From Solimicrobium silvestre (lineage in GTDB: Bacteria; Pseudomonadota; Gammaproteobacteria; Burkholderiales; Burkholderiaceae_D), in NCBI RefSeq assembly GCF_002976435.1, contig NZ_PUGF01000001.1:186001-250000 (forward strand): a stretch of 64,000 nt of DNA, in the 5' to 3' direction. The translations under genes and the position numbers were made by a program. A model generated the notes under the pieces. That model saw only the letters and a list, made by a program, of their open reading frames with translations. It was not told the DNA's origin and made no database searches. This document shows, in pieces, positions 54,941 through 63,382 of this stretch; within the stretch, counting starts at the first letter, position 1; each line of letters opens with the position of its first letter.

Positions 54941-55477
54941 ATGGCAGATTCGTTTATAGGCGAAATCCGTATTTTTGCGGGTAACTATGCACCGGTAGAC
55001 TGGCTGTTCTGTGACGGCAGCCTGCTTAACATCACAGAATACCAAACGCTCTACGCTTTAATAGGCACAGCATATGGGGGGAATGGCAATACAACTTTTG
55101 CGTTACCCAACCTGAACGGCAAGCTTCCAGTCGGGCAAGGAAGCGGCCCCAATTTAACGCCCCGCACCATCGCACAAACATTTGGCGTCACTACGGTAAG
55201 CCTGACTTCCAACCAGCTACCGTCCCACTTACATACGATTCAGGCCAGCAATAATCCAGCTACGACGATAACACCTGGCCCAACCCTCGCACTCGGCACA
55301 ATAGCGTCGCCATCGGTATTTTATGACTTAGGCAACTCCGTGCCTGCGAACCAACGAGCATTTAACAGCCAGGCATTCAGCTTATCGGGCGGTAGTACCC
55401 CGCATGAAAATACGATGCCGACCCTATCGCTGTCCTACATCATTTCCACTGCTGGAATGTACCCTTCACAGTCTTAA
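54941..55477 (+). CDS. Phage tail collar domain protein 2
   Basis: 178 residues; paralogue of its neighbours. FIGEIRIFAGNYAPVDWLFCDGSLL, LIGTAYGGNGNTTFALPNLNGKLPVG and the C-terminal HENTMPTLSLSYIISTAGMYP align with the equivalent parts of copies 1 and 3, while the centre (about 85-150) is different. It starts 10 bp after copy 1 with GGAG upstream, so they are co-translated. Confidence 0.88.
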   Translation: MADSFIGEIRIFAGNYAPVDWLFCDGSLLNITEYQTLYALIGTAYGGNGNTTFALPNLNGKLPVGQGSGPNLTPRTIAQTFGVTTVSLTSNQLPSHLHTIQASNNPATTITPGPTLALGTIASPSVFYDLGNSVPANQRAFNSQAFSLSGGSTPHENTMPTLSLSYIISTAGMYPSQS

Positions 55478-55492
55478 TTTTAAGGAAAAAAA

Positions 55493-56008
55493 ATGGCTGA
55501 TCAATTTATCGGAGAAATTCGCGCATTCGGTTTTAACTATGCGCCTTATGAATGGGCATTCTGTAATGGGCAGTTGATACCAGTACAACAAAATGCCGCT
55601 TTGTTTGCAATTCTTGGCGCAAATTACGGAGGAAATGGATCTACTAACTTTGGCTTACCCAATTTACAAGGGCGAGCCATCATGGGTCAAGTCAATGGAG
55701 ATATAAACAACCCGCAAGGCGACGCACAAGTCACCATTACCACAGCAACTATGCCTTCCCACAGCCACACCCTTTATGGCGATGTAGCGCATGCCAGTTC
55801 AGACCAGCCAGCAAATCACCTGCCAGCCCGTCTGTTAGATGCCAACAATAATGCCTTTATCGCAGCCGTACCACCGCCTGCCTTAACCACTCTGTCTCCG
55901 GCGACCATAGGCACGGTAGGAAATAGCTTGCCACATGATAATAGCCAACCCTATCAAGTGCTTAATTTCTGTATTTCACTGGCTGGTGCCTGGCCACAAC
56001 GCCCGTAA
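55493..56008 (+). CDS. Phage tail collar domain protein 3
   Basis: 171 residues. FIGEIRAFGFNYAPYEWAFCNGQLI, ILGANYGGNGSTNFGLPNLQGRAIMG and the C-terminal HDNSQPYQVLNFCISLAGAWP. It starts 15 bp after copy 2 with AAGGA upstream. In copies 1 and 2 the collar motif is CDG; here it is CNG. A strong terminator follows at 56054-56080. Confidence 0.88.
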   Translation: MADQFIGEIRAFGFNYAPYEWAFCNGQLIPVQQNAALFAILGANYGGNGSTNFGLPNLQGRAIMGQVNGDINNPQGDAQVTITTATMPSHSHTLYGDVAHASSDQPANHLPARLLDANNNAFIAAVPPPALTTLSPATIGTVGNSLPHDNSQPYQVLNFCISLAGAWPQRP

Positions 56009-56053
56009 TGACAACTAAGCACAGCCAAATACAACCAAGTACAACTACCACCA

Positions 56054-56080
56054 CAGTCAGGACTCTTCCTGACTGTTTTT
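56054..56080 (+). terminator. Terminator/attenuator inside the tail-collar cassette
   Basis: CAGTCAGGA-ctct-TCCTGACTG followed by five T. A perfect 9-bp stem placed between the third collar gene and the DUF6916-like gene. Confidence 0.85.
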
Positions 56081-56099
56081 AAATGAAAGGCCAGCATTT

Positions 56100-56393
56100 A
56101 TGAACTACGCCGCAGAACTCTTTCATCCTCATCTGAACACACCGTTTTTTATACAATTTCAAGACAAGCAGCAAACCGAATTACTGCTGGAAGAAGTCAA
56201 GAATCAAAGCTCGGTAAACTCTTCCTTTCATCAGTTTTCGCTATTTTTTACCGGACCACATACGGATCAACTGGGACAAGGGACGTATACCCTGACGCAT
56301 GCCAGTCTGCCTGAGCATGCAATTTTTCTGGTGCCGGTTGCCAAAACCGAACACGGCTATCGCTATCAAGCCTGTTTTAACATTAAAAAATAA
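56100..56393 (+). CDS. DUF6916-like small protein of the tail-collar cassette
   Basis: 97 residues, soluble. FHPHLNTPFFIQFQ, FHQFSLFFTGP, GQGTYTLTHASLPEHAIFLVPV and GYRYQACFNI resemble DUF6916, a small beta-rich family commonly found beside tail-collar genes, as recalled. Function unknown; the strict co-occurrence suggests an assembly or capping partner. It lies 20 bp after the terminator and 12 bp before the GNAT gene. Confidence 0.7.
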   Translation: MNYAAELFHPHLNTPFFIQFQDKQQTELLLEEVKNQSSVNSSFHQFSLFFTGPHTDQLGQGTYTLTHASLPEHAIFLVPVAKTEHGYRYQACFNIKK

Positions 56394-56405
56394 GCGGGCT
56401 ACCTC

Positions 56406-56906
56406 ATGCAAATAACTCACCCCAACACCGCTTTACGTCCAATCAACGATACCGATATGGCTTTTCTTAAGCAGGTATACGGATCAACCCGGGAAGAAGA
56501 ATTAAGACAGACCAATTGGAATGATGCGCAAAAAACTTCCTTCATCGACATGCAATTCCAAGCCCAGCACAGCGCCTATTCTGCATATCCCAATGCCGAA
56601 TTTTTTTTGATTCTGCACGACACACAACAAGTCGGCCGGGTCTATTTACAGCATCGGCCAGATGCCATCCTGATTATTGATCTTGCCTTGCTCACGCAGT
56701 TTCGTGGGCGCGGTATAGGCAGCGGCATCTTGCAATCAATTTTTACAGAAGCGCAGCAACTAGGTAAATCAGTGCTAATTCATGTGGAAAAATTCAACCC
56801 TGCTCTTCTGCTGTACCAACGCTTAGGCTTTAAGCTGATCGCCGATAAAGGAGTTTATCTGCTGTTGGAATGGCAGAGTCCGGAGTTAGTCTCTACCATC
56901 CAATGA
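56406..56906 (+). CDS. GNAT-family N-acetyltransferase of the tail-collar cassette
   Basis: 166 residues of the GNAT fold. Acetyl-CoA-binding motif A is QFRGRGIGSGILQSIF (near 98-113), preceded by LIIDLALL and followed by the motif B region VEKFNPALLLYQRLGFKLI. Substrate unknown; its place in the cassette makes the collar proteins or their assembly products candidates for acetylation (inference). Confidence 0.85.
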   Translation: MQITHPNTALRPINDTDMAFLKQVYGSTREEELRQTNWNDAQKTSFIDMQFQAQHSAYSAYPNAEFFLILHDTQQVGRVYLQHRPDAILIIDLALLTQFRGRGIGSGILQSIFTEAQQLGKSVLIHVEKFNPALLLYQRLGFKLIADKGVYLLLEWQSPELVSTIQ

Positions 56907-56973
56907 CAATGCCTCGCTTAAGCTGAAAAATTAGGGTAACGTATCGAAAAATTACCTAATTAAAAGGAACGCT

Positions 56974-58035
56974 ATGAGCAAGTCATTAAGGTTGTCAGAA
57001 AAATGGTTTCGTTTTGGTTTATGGATAGTCGCCGTCGTATTTGCCGGTTTTTTAATCGGCTTAGGTAGCAATGTGGTACAAAATTTGCCGCAAGTTGAGC
57101 ATCATTACAGCATGTCTGATTTCATCGACAAGAACGCGGCAGCGCAAGCAGATCTTGCTATCAAAACTAGCCGCGACCAACGCAAGATTAACGACGACAA
57201 CCTGGATCAGGCAGAGCGCCAATACGAGTCTGCCAAAGCCGATTCTCAAACAGCCCGTGACTCATTCACCAGTTGGATAGCCACACGCCGCGCTACTGCA
57301 TTAGCATCGCAAGATAGCGACTTAATCGCCCGCAACCAACAGCTTGATAAACTCAAAAATACCGAGCGCAGCACTTTGGCGCAAGTACAGCAGCTACAAG
57401 AAAAAAACCGTAGCATCATGCAAGAACAGCAGAATGCGGAAACACAGTTAAGCCAGCTGCAAAAAACCGCCGATGTCGCCCTGGAAGCGGAACAACGCAA
57501 GCAGGATTTACGGGTCTTTTTATACCGTTTAGCGCTGACGTTACCGCTGTTAGTAGTTGCCGGCTGGTTGCTAAAGAAGAAGCGCAAAAGCACGTATTGG
57601 CCGTTTGTCTGGGGCTTTGTATTTTTTTCGGTCTTCACTTTTTTTGTCGAATTAGTCCCTTATTTACCCAGCTACGGCGGCTACGTGCGCTACGGCGTCG
57701 GCATCATCATTACCGTTTTGGTTGGTCGGCAAGCCATCATTTCATTGAACGCCTATTTGGAGCGGCAAAAACTCGCCGAACAACTGCCCAACCAACAGCG
57801 CCGCGAAGAACTCAGCTATGACGTTGCCTTGACGCGACTGGCTAAACAGGTTTGTCCCGGATGTGAACGTGAAGTCGATTTAAAAAACCCCGCCAATGAT
57901 TTTTGCCAGCATTGCGGCATCTGCTTATTTGATCACTGCCGCAGTTGTAATACCCGCAAAAATGCCTTCACCAAGTTTTGTCATTCTTGTGGAGCTAATG
58001 CGGCGAATAAAGGGCTTGAAACTACGGTAATTTAA
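56974..58035 (+). CDS. Membrane protein with coiled coil and double zinc ribbon
   Basis: 353 residues. Membrane helix about 14-32, a long charged coiled coil about 55-180 that would be extracytoplasmic, then three more helices (about 181-199, 208-228, 238-255). A cytoplasmic tail carries two zinc ribbons: C294/C297 with C311/C314 and C322/C325 with C336/C339. The topology suggests a transenvelope sensor or scaffold. No named family recognised. It lies 67 bp after the GNAT gene with an imperfect inverted repeat (ATTAGGGTAA / TTACCTAAT) between them, so it may be a separate unit. Confidence 0.75.
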   Translation: MSKSLRLSEKWFRFGLWIVAVVFAGFLIGLGSNVVQNLPQVEHHYSMSDFIDKNAAAQADLAIKTSRDQRKINDDNLDQAERQYESAKADSQTARDSFTSWIATRRATALASQDSDLIARNQQLDKLKNTERSTLAQVQQLQEKNRSIMQEQQNAETQLSQLQKTADVALEAEQRKQDLRVFLYRLALTLPLLVVAGWLLKKKRKSTYWPFVWGFVFFSVFTFFVELVPYLPSYGGYVRYGVGIIITVLVGRQAIISLNAYLERQKLAEQLPNQQRREELSYDVALTRLAKQVCPGCEREVDLKNPANDFCQHCGICLFDHCRSCNTRKNAFTKFCHSCGANAANKGLETTVI

Positions 58036-58334
58036 TTATGAAAATAGGGGGTATTAGCTGAAAACGTAATACCCCCAAACAGTTAATCAACTCAAATGCT
58101 TCTTAATATCTTTATCGATGATTTACGGATTGTGGTGCATTACGCTTTCAGCTAATTCACCCTACTGGTTGCAGATTATTTCTCTATACAGGTTACGAGC
58201 TACTTTGAGTACAAAACGCACATCGTTCAATGTTCTACACAGAGGCCAATCAAATTCTTATCCAAACAAATTTCGACGGTTCATCGGCACCTGAAACCAG
58301 CCCCCAATTTAAGCAGTTTTAAGCACCCATGTGA
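58036..58334. other. Intergenic region with perfect hairpin
   Basis: GGGGGTATTA (58047-58056) and TAATACCCCC (58067-58076), a 10-bp perfect stem with 10-nt loop, lies just past the zinc-ribbon gene and probably marks its transcript end, although no T run follows. The remainder shows nothing recognisable. Confidence 0.6.
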
Positions 58335-58976
58335 TTACCGAAATGAAGTTACAAGAATAAAAGTGCCGCAACACAGTAATCCCACGCCGCTGACAGATTT
58401 AAATCCGCCACCGATAAAGCGATTGTATGACGATAGTTGCTGCAATTGCGTCACAATTAATAGCAAAATGCAGAAATAGCTTAAATTGAGAATTTCAAAA
58501 TACATACCAAGTAGGTAGAAGCTTTTCACTACAGATTTTGTTCCCGCCATAATAAACATAGGGAAGAATGTCGAAAAAAATAGAATAGGCTTGGGATTTG
58601 TAAGTGTGATTAATATGCCTCTCACAAAAGCCTGAAATCTCTGACCTTGCGCGGGCTTAGTTAAACTATTCCTAAGTTCATTTTTAGACCCTGACTTCAA
58701 CAACGCCAAGCCAAGATAAAGTACATAGAGTGCTCCGCCAATTTTTACTGACATCAATAAGAGCGGAAATCGCGCTATAAGCGAAGAGAAGCCCAGGCCT
58801 GAAACTGTAATCAGTGCCACGTCACCGATAATGATACCTAATGCAGCAAAAACCGCATGGGCGAACGTCAAATGCGCTTTTCCCATGACGAAAAAAGTCG
58901 CTGGCCCTGGAATTATGATGATCAGAGTTGCCGCGAGCAAGAAGGCTAAAAAATTTTCTATACCAAACATTTTCAT
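58335..58976 (-). CDS. LysE/RhtB-family amino-acid exporter
   Basis: About 213 residues with six membrane segments. FGIENFLAFLLAATLIIIIPGPATFFVMGKA at the start carries the PGP motif of the LysE superfamily, and GIIIGDVALITVSGLG, GALYVLYLGLALL and GILITLTNPKPILFF follow the family pattern. It would export an amino acid or analogue. The ATG at 58976 (GCGAG upstream) is preferred over a TTG at 58988. It follows the epimerase gene almost directly, so the two are probably one operon. Confidence 0.87.
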   Translation of the reverse strand: MKMFGIENFLAFLLAATLIIIIPGPATFFVMGKAHLTFAHAVFAALGIIIGDVALITVSGLGFSSLIARFPLLLMSVKIGGALYVLYLGLALLKSGSKNELRNSLTKPAQGQRFQAFVRGILITLTNPKPILFFSTFFPMFIMAGTKSVVKSFYLLGMYFEILNLSYFCILLLIVTQLQQLSSYNRFIGGGFKSVSGVGLLCCGTFILVTSFR

Positions 58977-58984
58977 TCTCGCTG

Positions 58985-59929
58985 TCAAATTTGTGCTGCT
59001 TTTGACTCAGCAGCAATATGCTGTGAGATCAGCTCAGCTAACCATTCCCTTCGATGATTAAAGCTGTAGCCCAATGATTGGGCCCTGCTTGTGTCCATCA
59101 TGTGTAGGTGTGAATAATCAAAGGGGCTCAATTGCGGCGCATTAATTTGGCACACCACGGGTTGCGAAACTATGTCCTTGTGCATTAATTCCCCTACTTC
59201 CCTGTAAATATCCAGCGCGCTAAACTCACCAACACTGGCGCTGTTAATGGGGCCGAGGAAAGTTTCCTCGCCTACCCAGCACAAAAAATCGCAAATTGCC
59301 TCTGGGTTGGTGAATGAACTTTTCCCATGCCCATTGGAATAAAGCACTGGGTCGCCTTGATAAACACGCTGCACATATGCCGCTAACCGCCCAGTAAAAT
59401 CTTCTGGCCCTGCCAATACATGAGCGATACGTACGCTAACCACGGGTAGGCTGCCTTCCTGATAGAAGTAAGCCTCAGCCTGCCGTTTCCCCAATCCGTA
59501 ATGCTGTTCTGCCAGTTCAGCGATATCCCAGGGATGCGTCATGTCTACTGCCACGCTATTCAAATCCAGATCGACTTCTCGGTATGGGCGATCAAATTTG
59601 CGATACAAGTGGTCATAGACTTCAATGGTGGACGACACCACATAACGCCCAACTTTACCTGCGAACGTTTTCACCGAGATTGCCGCGTCGCGTGGTGTGT
59701 AACACATTTGGTCATACACAATATCAAAACCACTAATTCCCGCAAATGCTTCCAGCATGGACGCTTCATTTTTACGATCTACTTTGATGCGCTGCACACT
59801 GTAATCAAAACTATCTTTCATTTGTCCACGAGTAGCAATTGTCACCTGATTCCCCGCATCCAAAAGCTTCTGAACCAGCACCTTGCCGAAAAATCGCGTT
59901 CCACCGATAATCAATATATTCTTACTCAT
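58985..59929 (-). CDS. NAD-dependent epimerase/dehydratase (extended SDR)
   Basis: 314 residues. N-terminal Rossmann motif IIGGTRFFG (7-15), VVSSTIEVYD at 97-106, active-site Y144-x-x-x-K148 (YGLGK), and VRIAHVLAGPEDFTGRL. It resembles the atypical or extended SDR members that act on nucleotide sugars or isoflavone-like substrates. The substrate is unknown. Upstream of, and probably co-transcribed with, the LysE-type exporter; divergent from a LysR regulator that may control both. Confidence 0.83.
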   Translation of the reverse strand: MSKNILIIGGTRFFGKVLVQKLLDAGNQVTIATRGQMKDSFDYSVQRIKVDRKNEASMLEAFAGISGFDIVYDQMCYTPRDAAISVKTFAGKVGRYVVSSTIEVYDHLYRKFDRPYREVDLDLNSVAVDMTHPWDIAELAEQHYGLGKRQAEAYFYQEGSLPVVSVRIAHVLAGPEDFTGRLAAYVQRVYQGDPVLYSNGHGKSSFTNPEAICDFLCWVGEETFLGPINSASVGEFSALDIYREVGELMHKDIVSQPVVCQINAPQLSPFDYSHLHMMDTSRAQSLGYSFNHRREWLAELISQHIAAESKAAQI

Positions 59930-60027
59930 AAATTACCTCTTTTTGAAATTTAGGCGATTATCAAAGAATATTTTTGAATCGACAAACGATAAATTTTAAT
60001 CAAATAAGAAAGATAATCTAATTCATC

Positions 60028-60948
60028 ATGAGCAAACCTTTACGTAGTTTATCCGGCCTGATTGATTTTGAATGCGCTGCGCGCTGGTGCAGTTTCAAGT
60101 TGGCCGCACGTGAACTGAATAAGACACCGGCAGCGATAAGTCAGCAAATCAAGCAATTAGAACAAACACTTGGCTTTGCACTTTTCACGCGACAAACGCG
60201 TCAGTTAGTCATTACCGAGAAAGGCCAGGAATTGGCAAGCGCCGTCGCCAAACATTTACGCGAGTTGAATGCCAAAGTGGCAGCGCTGCAAACTACAAAT
60301 GAAGAGCATGTCTTACGCATATCTACTACACACTCGTTTGCAATGAAATGGCTAACACCACGATTGCATCGTTTCGTTGAACGCCATCCTGAGTTAGACA
60401 TCCGCATAGAGTCTAATGATGCCTTGGTAAATTTAAACGACTCATCTTACGATGTGGCTATACGCTATAGCAAAATTCAGGATACTGCCGACGCAGCCCC
60501 ACTGCTCCGTGAAAAGTTAGTCGTTGTGTACAGTCCTGCATTGCTGAAGAAAACGGTAAGCACAAAGAAATCTGCCACACAATCACTGATCTCATTACTC
60601 AAATTTCCACTGCTGTTTGAAGGCACTCCTGAAAACTGGTTGCGTTTGCTCAAAGAAAACCGAATTCCTGACGCACACTACGATTTTTCACATGGCTACA
60701 GTCATTCCGGATTGCTTGTGCAGGCGGCAGTGGCCGCACACGGTGTTGCTCTCGCACCGTATTCAATTGCCTATGAAGATATAAGGAAGGGAGCATTGAT
60801 AATCGCGCCGTTCAAACGACTAACGTCACAATATGGCTATCGTGTTTTGTATCGCGCTGAAGAAGAACCATCGCTTAAAACAAAATTATTTGACGCGTGG
60901 TTGCACGAAGAGGTTGACGAGATGGAAAGCCATCTTATTGAAAATTAA
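60028..60948 (+). CDS. LysR-family transcriptional regulator (GcvA-like)
   Basis: 306 residues. Winged helix about 6-65 (SGLIDFECAARWCSFKLAARELNKTPAAISQQIKQLEQ), then a two-lobed effector domain; RISTTHSFAMKWLTPRLHRF and DVAIRYSKI are typical of the GcvA subgroup. It is divergent from the epimerase-LysE pair with a 98-bp AT-rich intergenic region holding GATTATC and GATAATC boxes, so it most likely regulates that pair (inference). Confidence 0.9.
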   Translation: MSKPLRSLSGLIDFECAARWCSFKLAARELNKTPAAISQQIKQLEQTLGFALFTRQTRQLVITEKGQELASAVAKHLRELNAKVAALQTTNEEHVLRISTTHSFAMKWLTPRLHRFVERHPELDIRIESNDALVNLNDSSYDVAIRYSKIQDTADAAPLLREKLVVVYSPALLKKTVSTKKSATQSLISLLKFPLLFEGTPENWLRLLKENRIPDAHYDFSHGYSHSGLLVQAAVAAHGVALAPYSIAYEDIRKGALIIAPFKRLTSQYGYRVLYRAEEEPSLKTKLFDAWLHEEVDEMESHLIEN

Positions 60949-61076
60949 TTGGATTAAATGACTGATTTTGCAGTGCGTAGATACTGGGTTGAAGCTTATA
61001 CGCACAACCAAGCCTTCCGCGCTGGGACGAACTCCAAATTGTGCATCGATGATGCTTGGATTTCATTCCAGCCTTT

Positions 61077-61844
61077 TTACAGATTACTAGTGAGATTGGA
61101 TTCTGCGAATTCAAATTCGATTAACGTATTGTCCGGCCAAGATTTATCGTGCAGAGGCGGTGAATATAATGTGTGATCAACAGAATCTAGCCGGTCCATA
61201 TCAAGTTTTTCACGATGCTCTCCAAATACCAGAGTAGCGCCGATTATTGGTTTCGTTGCCACATAAAAAACTTTGCTTCTCGATGAATGACAAGCACCAC
61301 CTAGAGGAACAATGTAGGCGATTTTTATGAAAGATAAATCGAATTGATCAATTGCCCAACGAACTTCGCATTCCAACCGTAAATCTCCTAGGCGGCGTGC
61401 ATTTGACGGTACTTCCGGGCTATGAATATCCGGACGCCAACGAAACAGTCCTTTTTTTCGGTTGAGCTGCAAATCTGCGTTATTGTCCGCAGCCGATTGA
61501 TCGCGTGGTAGCACAAAAGTATGGCTTGTCGAAATTGGCACGTCAATTTCGTTGGGTAAACCCACAATCTTCAATTTCAGCCCATCGATAGGAGTACTTT
61601 TCACTTTCGCCAGCAAGAGAAATTGTAATGCTGCGGAGGGTGCCAGCTGATGGTTACTTTCAAATGCATCAAGCCCTTCCAACATCTTGCGATAAGATTT
61701 CCAGTCTGGATCTCTGAAACCGGTGACGCTGACTTGCTGGACTTGTTCATTTAAAACGCTGCCCATATCTTCTTGAACTTGTTGGGCAAAAGCGGATGAT
61801 AAATTTAAGTATAGTAATATCCCGCCAAAGAAAATAGAGTTCAT
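61077..61844 (-). CDS. Hypothetical exported protein
   Basis: 255 residues with a signal peptide (IFFGGILLYLNLSSAFAQQ). The mature part reads as mixed alpha/beta with SVTGFRDPDWKSYRKMLEGLDAFE near 38-61 and a His/Arg-containing HTFVLPRDQSA near 108. It has two cysteines (one in LECEVRW, one in GGACHSS) that could form a disulfide. No recognised family. Neighbours give no functional hint. Confidence 0.65.
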   Translation of the reverse strand: MNSIFFGGILLYLNLSSAFAQQVQEDMGSVLNEQVQQVSVTGFRDPDWKSYRKMLEGLDAFESNHQLAPSAALQFLLLAKVKSTPIDGLKLKIVGLPNEIDVPISTSHTFVLPRDQSAADNNADLQLNRKKGLFRWRPDIHSPEVPSNARRLGDLRLECEVRWAIDQFDLSFIKIAYIVPLGGACHSSRSKVFYVATKPIIGATLVFGEHREKLDMDRLDSVDHTLYSPPLHDKSWPDNTLIEFEFAESNLTSNL

Positions 61845-61968
61845 TTTTAACCTAAATATTTTTGAGTTAAGTGAAATTCACCAACTAAGTTCATCTATCA
61901 GAATCTCATCTGATTGAGTAAATAAGATGAGGAATTGAGTTTTATAGAGTTTCAAAAAATAATGCGCT

Positions 61969-62499
61969 TTACAGTCCGGAAATTTTCGGATGATTAATAT
62001 TAGCCCGCGGCCTTACGGAAGTTGCCTGGATTAGGCTGCGTGATGTTTTACCCCCAAAATAGGCAATCAACATAAGAAAAAATACCAAGGCCAATCCTTG
62101 AAAATTACTGATTGCTGCAGTTTTTTCTTTTAAACCAGGTACGCGTAAAAATACCTCGTTGATTAATCCACCAACCAATTGGTAATAACTAAAAATAATC
62201 GCAGTAAGATGCACGCGTAGCCAAAATTGACCTGGTATTTTCCAGCGCGCTGAAACAAAGGCGATGATTAGGCTGATTAATGTTGCTAATGCCAATATAT
62301 GGAATAGTGTAAAGCCACCTATTTTGTAAATAGCCAGCGCAGTGATGTTGGCTATTACCGACGCAATTACGTAATTACCACCAAGCCGTTTGTGAACATC
62401 GCCACCTTTTAGTTTCCACAATAAGATGAATCCAGAAATCAATGCAATGATGCAGGCAATGGTGTGCACCCAACCGATAATGCCAATGTCTAAAGCCAT
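61969..62499 (-). CDS. DUF2306-like integral membrane protein
   Basis: 176 residues, about five membrane helices. IGWVHTIACIIALISGFILLWKLKGGDVHKRLGGNYVIA, FTLFHILALATLISLIIAF and HLTAIIFSYYQLVGGLINEVFLR resemble the DUF2306 family, whose conserved His residues in membrane helices suggest haem or metal binding. It sits 24 bp after the winged-helix regulator gene, in one run with it. Confidence 0.72.
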   Translation of the reverse strand: MALDIGIIGWVHTIACIIALISGFILLWKLKGGDVHKRLGGNYVIASVIANITALAIYKIGGFTLFHILALATLISLIIAFVSARWKIPGQFWLRVHLTAIIFSYYQLVGGLINEVFLRVPGLKEKTAAISNFQGLALVFFLMLIAYFGGKTSRSLIQATSVRPRANINHPKISGL

Positions 62500-62523
62500 A
62501 TCTACATTCCTGTTTTAGGGTTA

Positions 62524-62814
62524 TTACATGTCTAATAAGTTACGTAATGCGGTGACATGATGCTTAAACGCATTCCGCCCTTGCGTAGTAGCGCGTATGC
62601 GGGTTTGCGGTTTTTTTCCTACAAATTGCTTATCAATTTCAACGTAATTTGCACGCGCCAAAGTATCTAGATGCGCGCCAAGATTTCCGTCACTGGCTTC
62701 GACCAGCGATTTGAGACGAACGAATTCAATCCACTCCTCTTTTTTGAGTACATTAAGTGAGGTCATGATGCGTAAGCGCATACTTTGATGAATAATTTCG
62801 TCTAGTCCCGGCAT
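62524..62814 (-). CDS. Small winged-helix transcriptional regulator
   Basis: 96 residues, essentially one winged helix of the ArsR/HTH_34 type (IHQSMRLRIMTSLNVLKKEEWIEFVRLKSLVEASDGNLGAHLDTLARANYVEI; the last part is the recognition helix and wing). Members are often encoded next to a small membrane protein that they control. Here a membrane-protein gene lies 13 bp upstream and the DUF2306-like gene 24 bp downstream. Confidence 0.85.
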   Translation of the reverse strand: MPGLDEIIHQSMRLRIMTSLNVLKKEEWIEFVRLKSLVEASDGNLGAHLDTLARANYVEIDKQFVGKKPQTRIRATTQGRNAFKHHVTALRNLLDM

Positions 62815-62827
62815 GATTCAACGTCCC

Positions 62828-63382
62828 TTATTTAGCACGGGCTATCCAAGTGCCCCCCAACAACAACCCACCTCCCCCGGCTATTGCCATGATCAAATTA
62901 AACCACGGCATAAAATTGAGGTAGGTGACCATACATAGAGCAATAACGGTTGCGCCTAAAATAATCCAGCGTATACCAAACCAGAGCCCACTTAACATGT
63001 AGCAAGCCATGATCAGAAAAGTCCAAAATACGGGAAGAGCGCCTGGTCGGTTGGAAATCAAGGTAGAAACAAGTATTCCAAACGCGGCAATAATGACGAT
63101 TGCCCAAGTTATTCGTTTGTCCTGCTTCTCATTTTTGCGATCACGTATGCTTAATATTACGGTTGCTATCCCCCCTATAGCATCACAAATTAACCAAATG
63201 CTGCCTGAATTCACCGGCATAAAAAAACAGGATAAATAAGCAATAATCCAAACCACTCCCCAAACTTGTACATATATTCCAGAACGCCAATAGCCTATTA
63301 ATTCTGCGCTGCGTTGTTGCGTTAGTTCAATTTGAATTAAAGCTTCTTGCGCTTGTTGTTTAGTTATCACGGGTTTTCTCAC
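62828..63382 (-). CDS. Hypothetical membrane protein paired with winged-helix regulator
   Basis: 184 residues with about six membrane helices after a cytoplasmic N-terminus (KQQAQEALIQIELTQQRSAELIGYWRSG). The sequence ends in a glycine-rich helix (IMAIAGGGGLLLGGTWIARAK). No named family recognised. It is the first gene of the three-gene minus-strand run with the regulator and the DUF2306-like protein, an arrangement common for small regulator-membrane protein pairs. Confidence 0.75.
   Translation of the reverse strand: MRKPVITKQQAQEALIQIELTQQRSAELIGYWRSGIYVQVWGVVWIIAYLSCFFMPVNSGSIWLICDAIGGIATVILSIRDRKNEKQDKRITWAIVIIAAFGILVSTLISNRPGALPVFWTFLIMACYMLSGLWFGIRWIILGATVIALCMVTYLNFMPWFNLIMAIAGGGGLLLGGTWIARAK

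Noticed and set aside
54385-56008. Prophage or tailocin
   Set aside because: Only collar-domain genes are present; there are no sheath, tube, baseplate, capsid, integrase or lysis genes around, and housekeeping genes flank the cassette.
60958-61176. 72-codon frame after the LysR gene
   Set aside because: Overlaps the end of the exported-protein gene on the other strand, no family, weak start.
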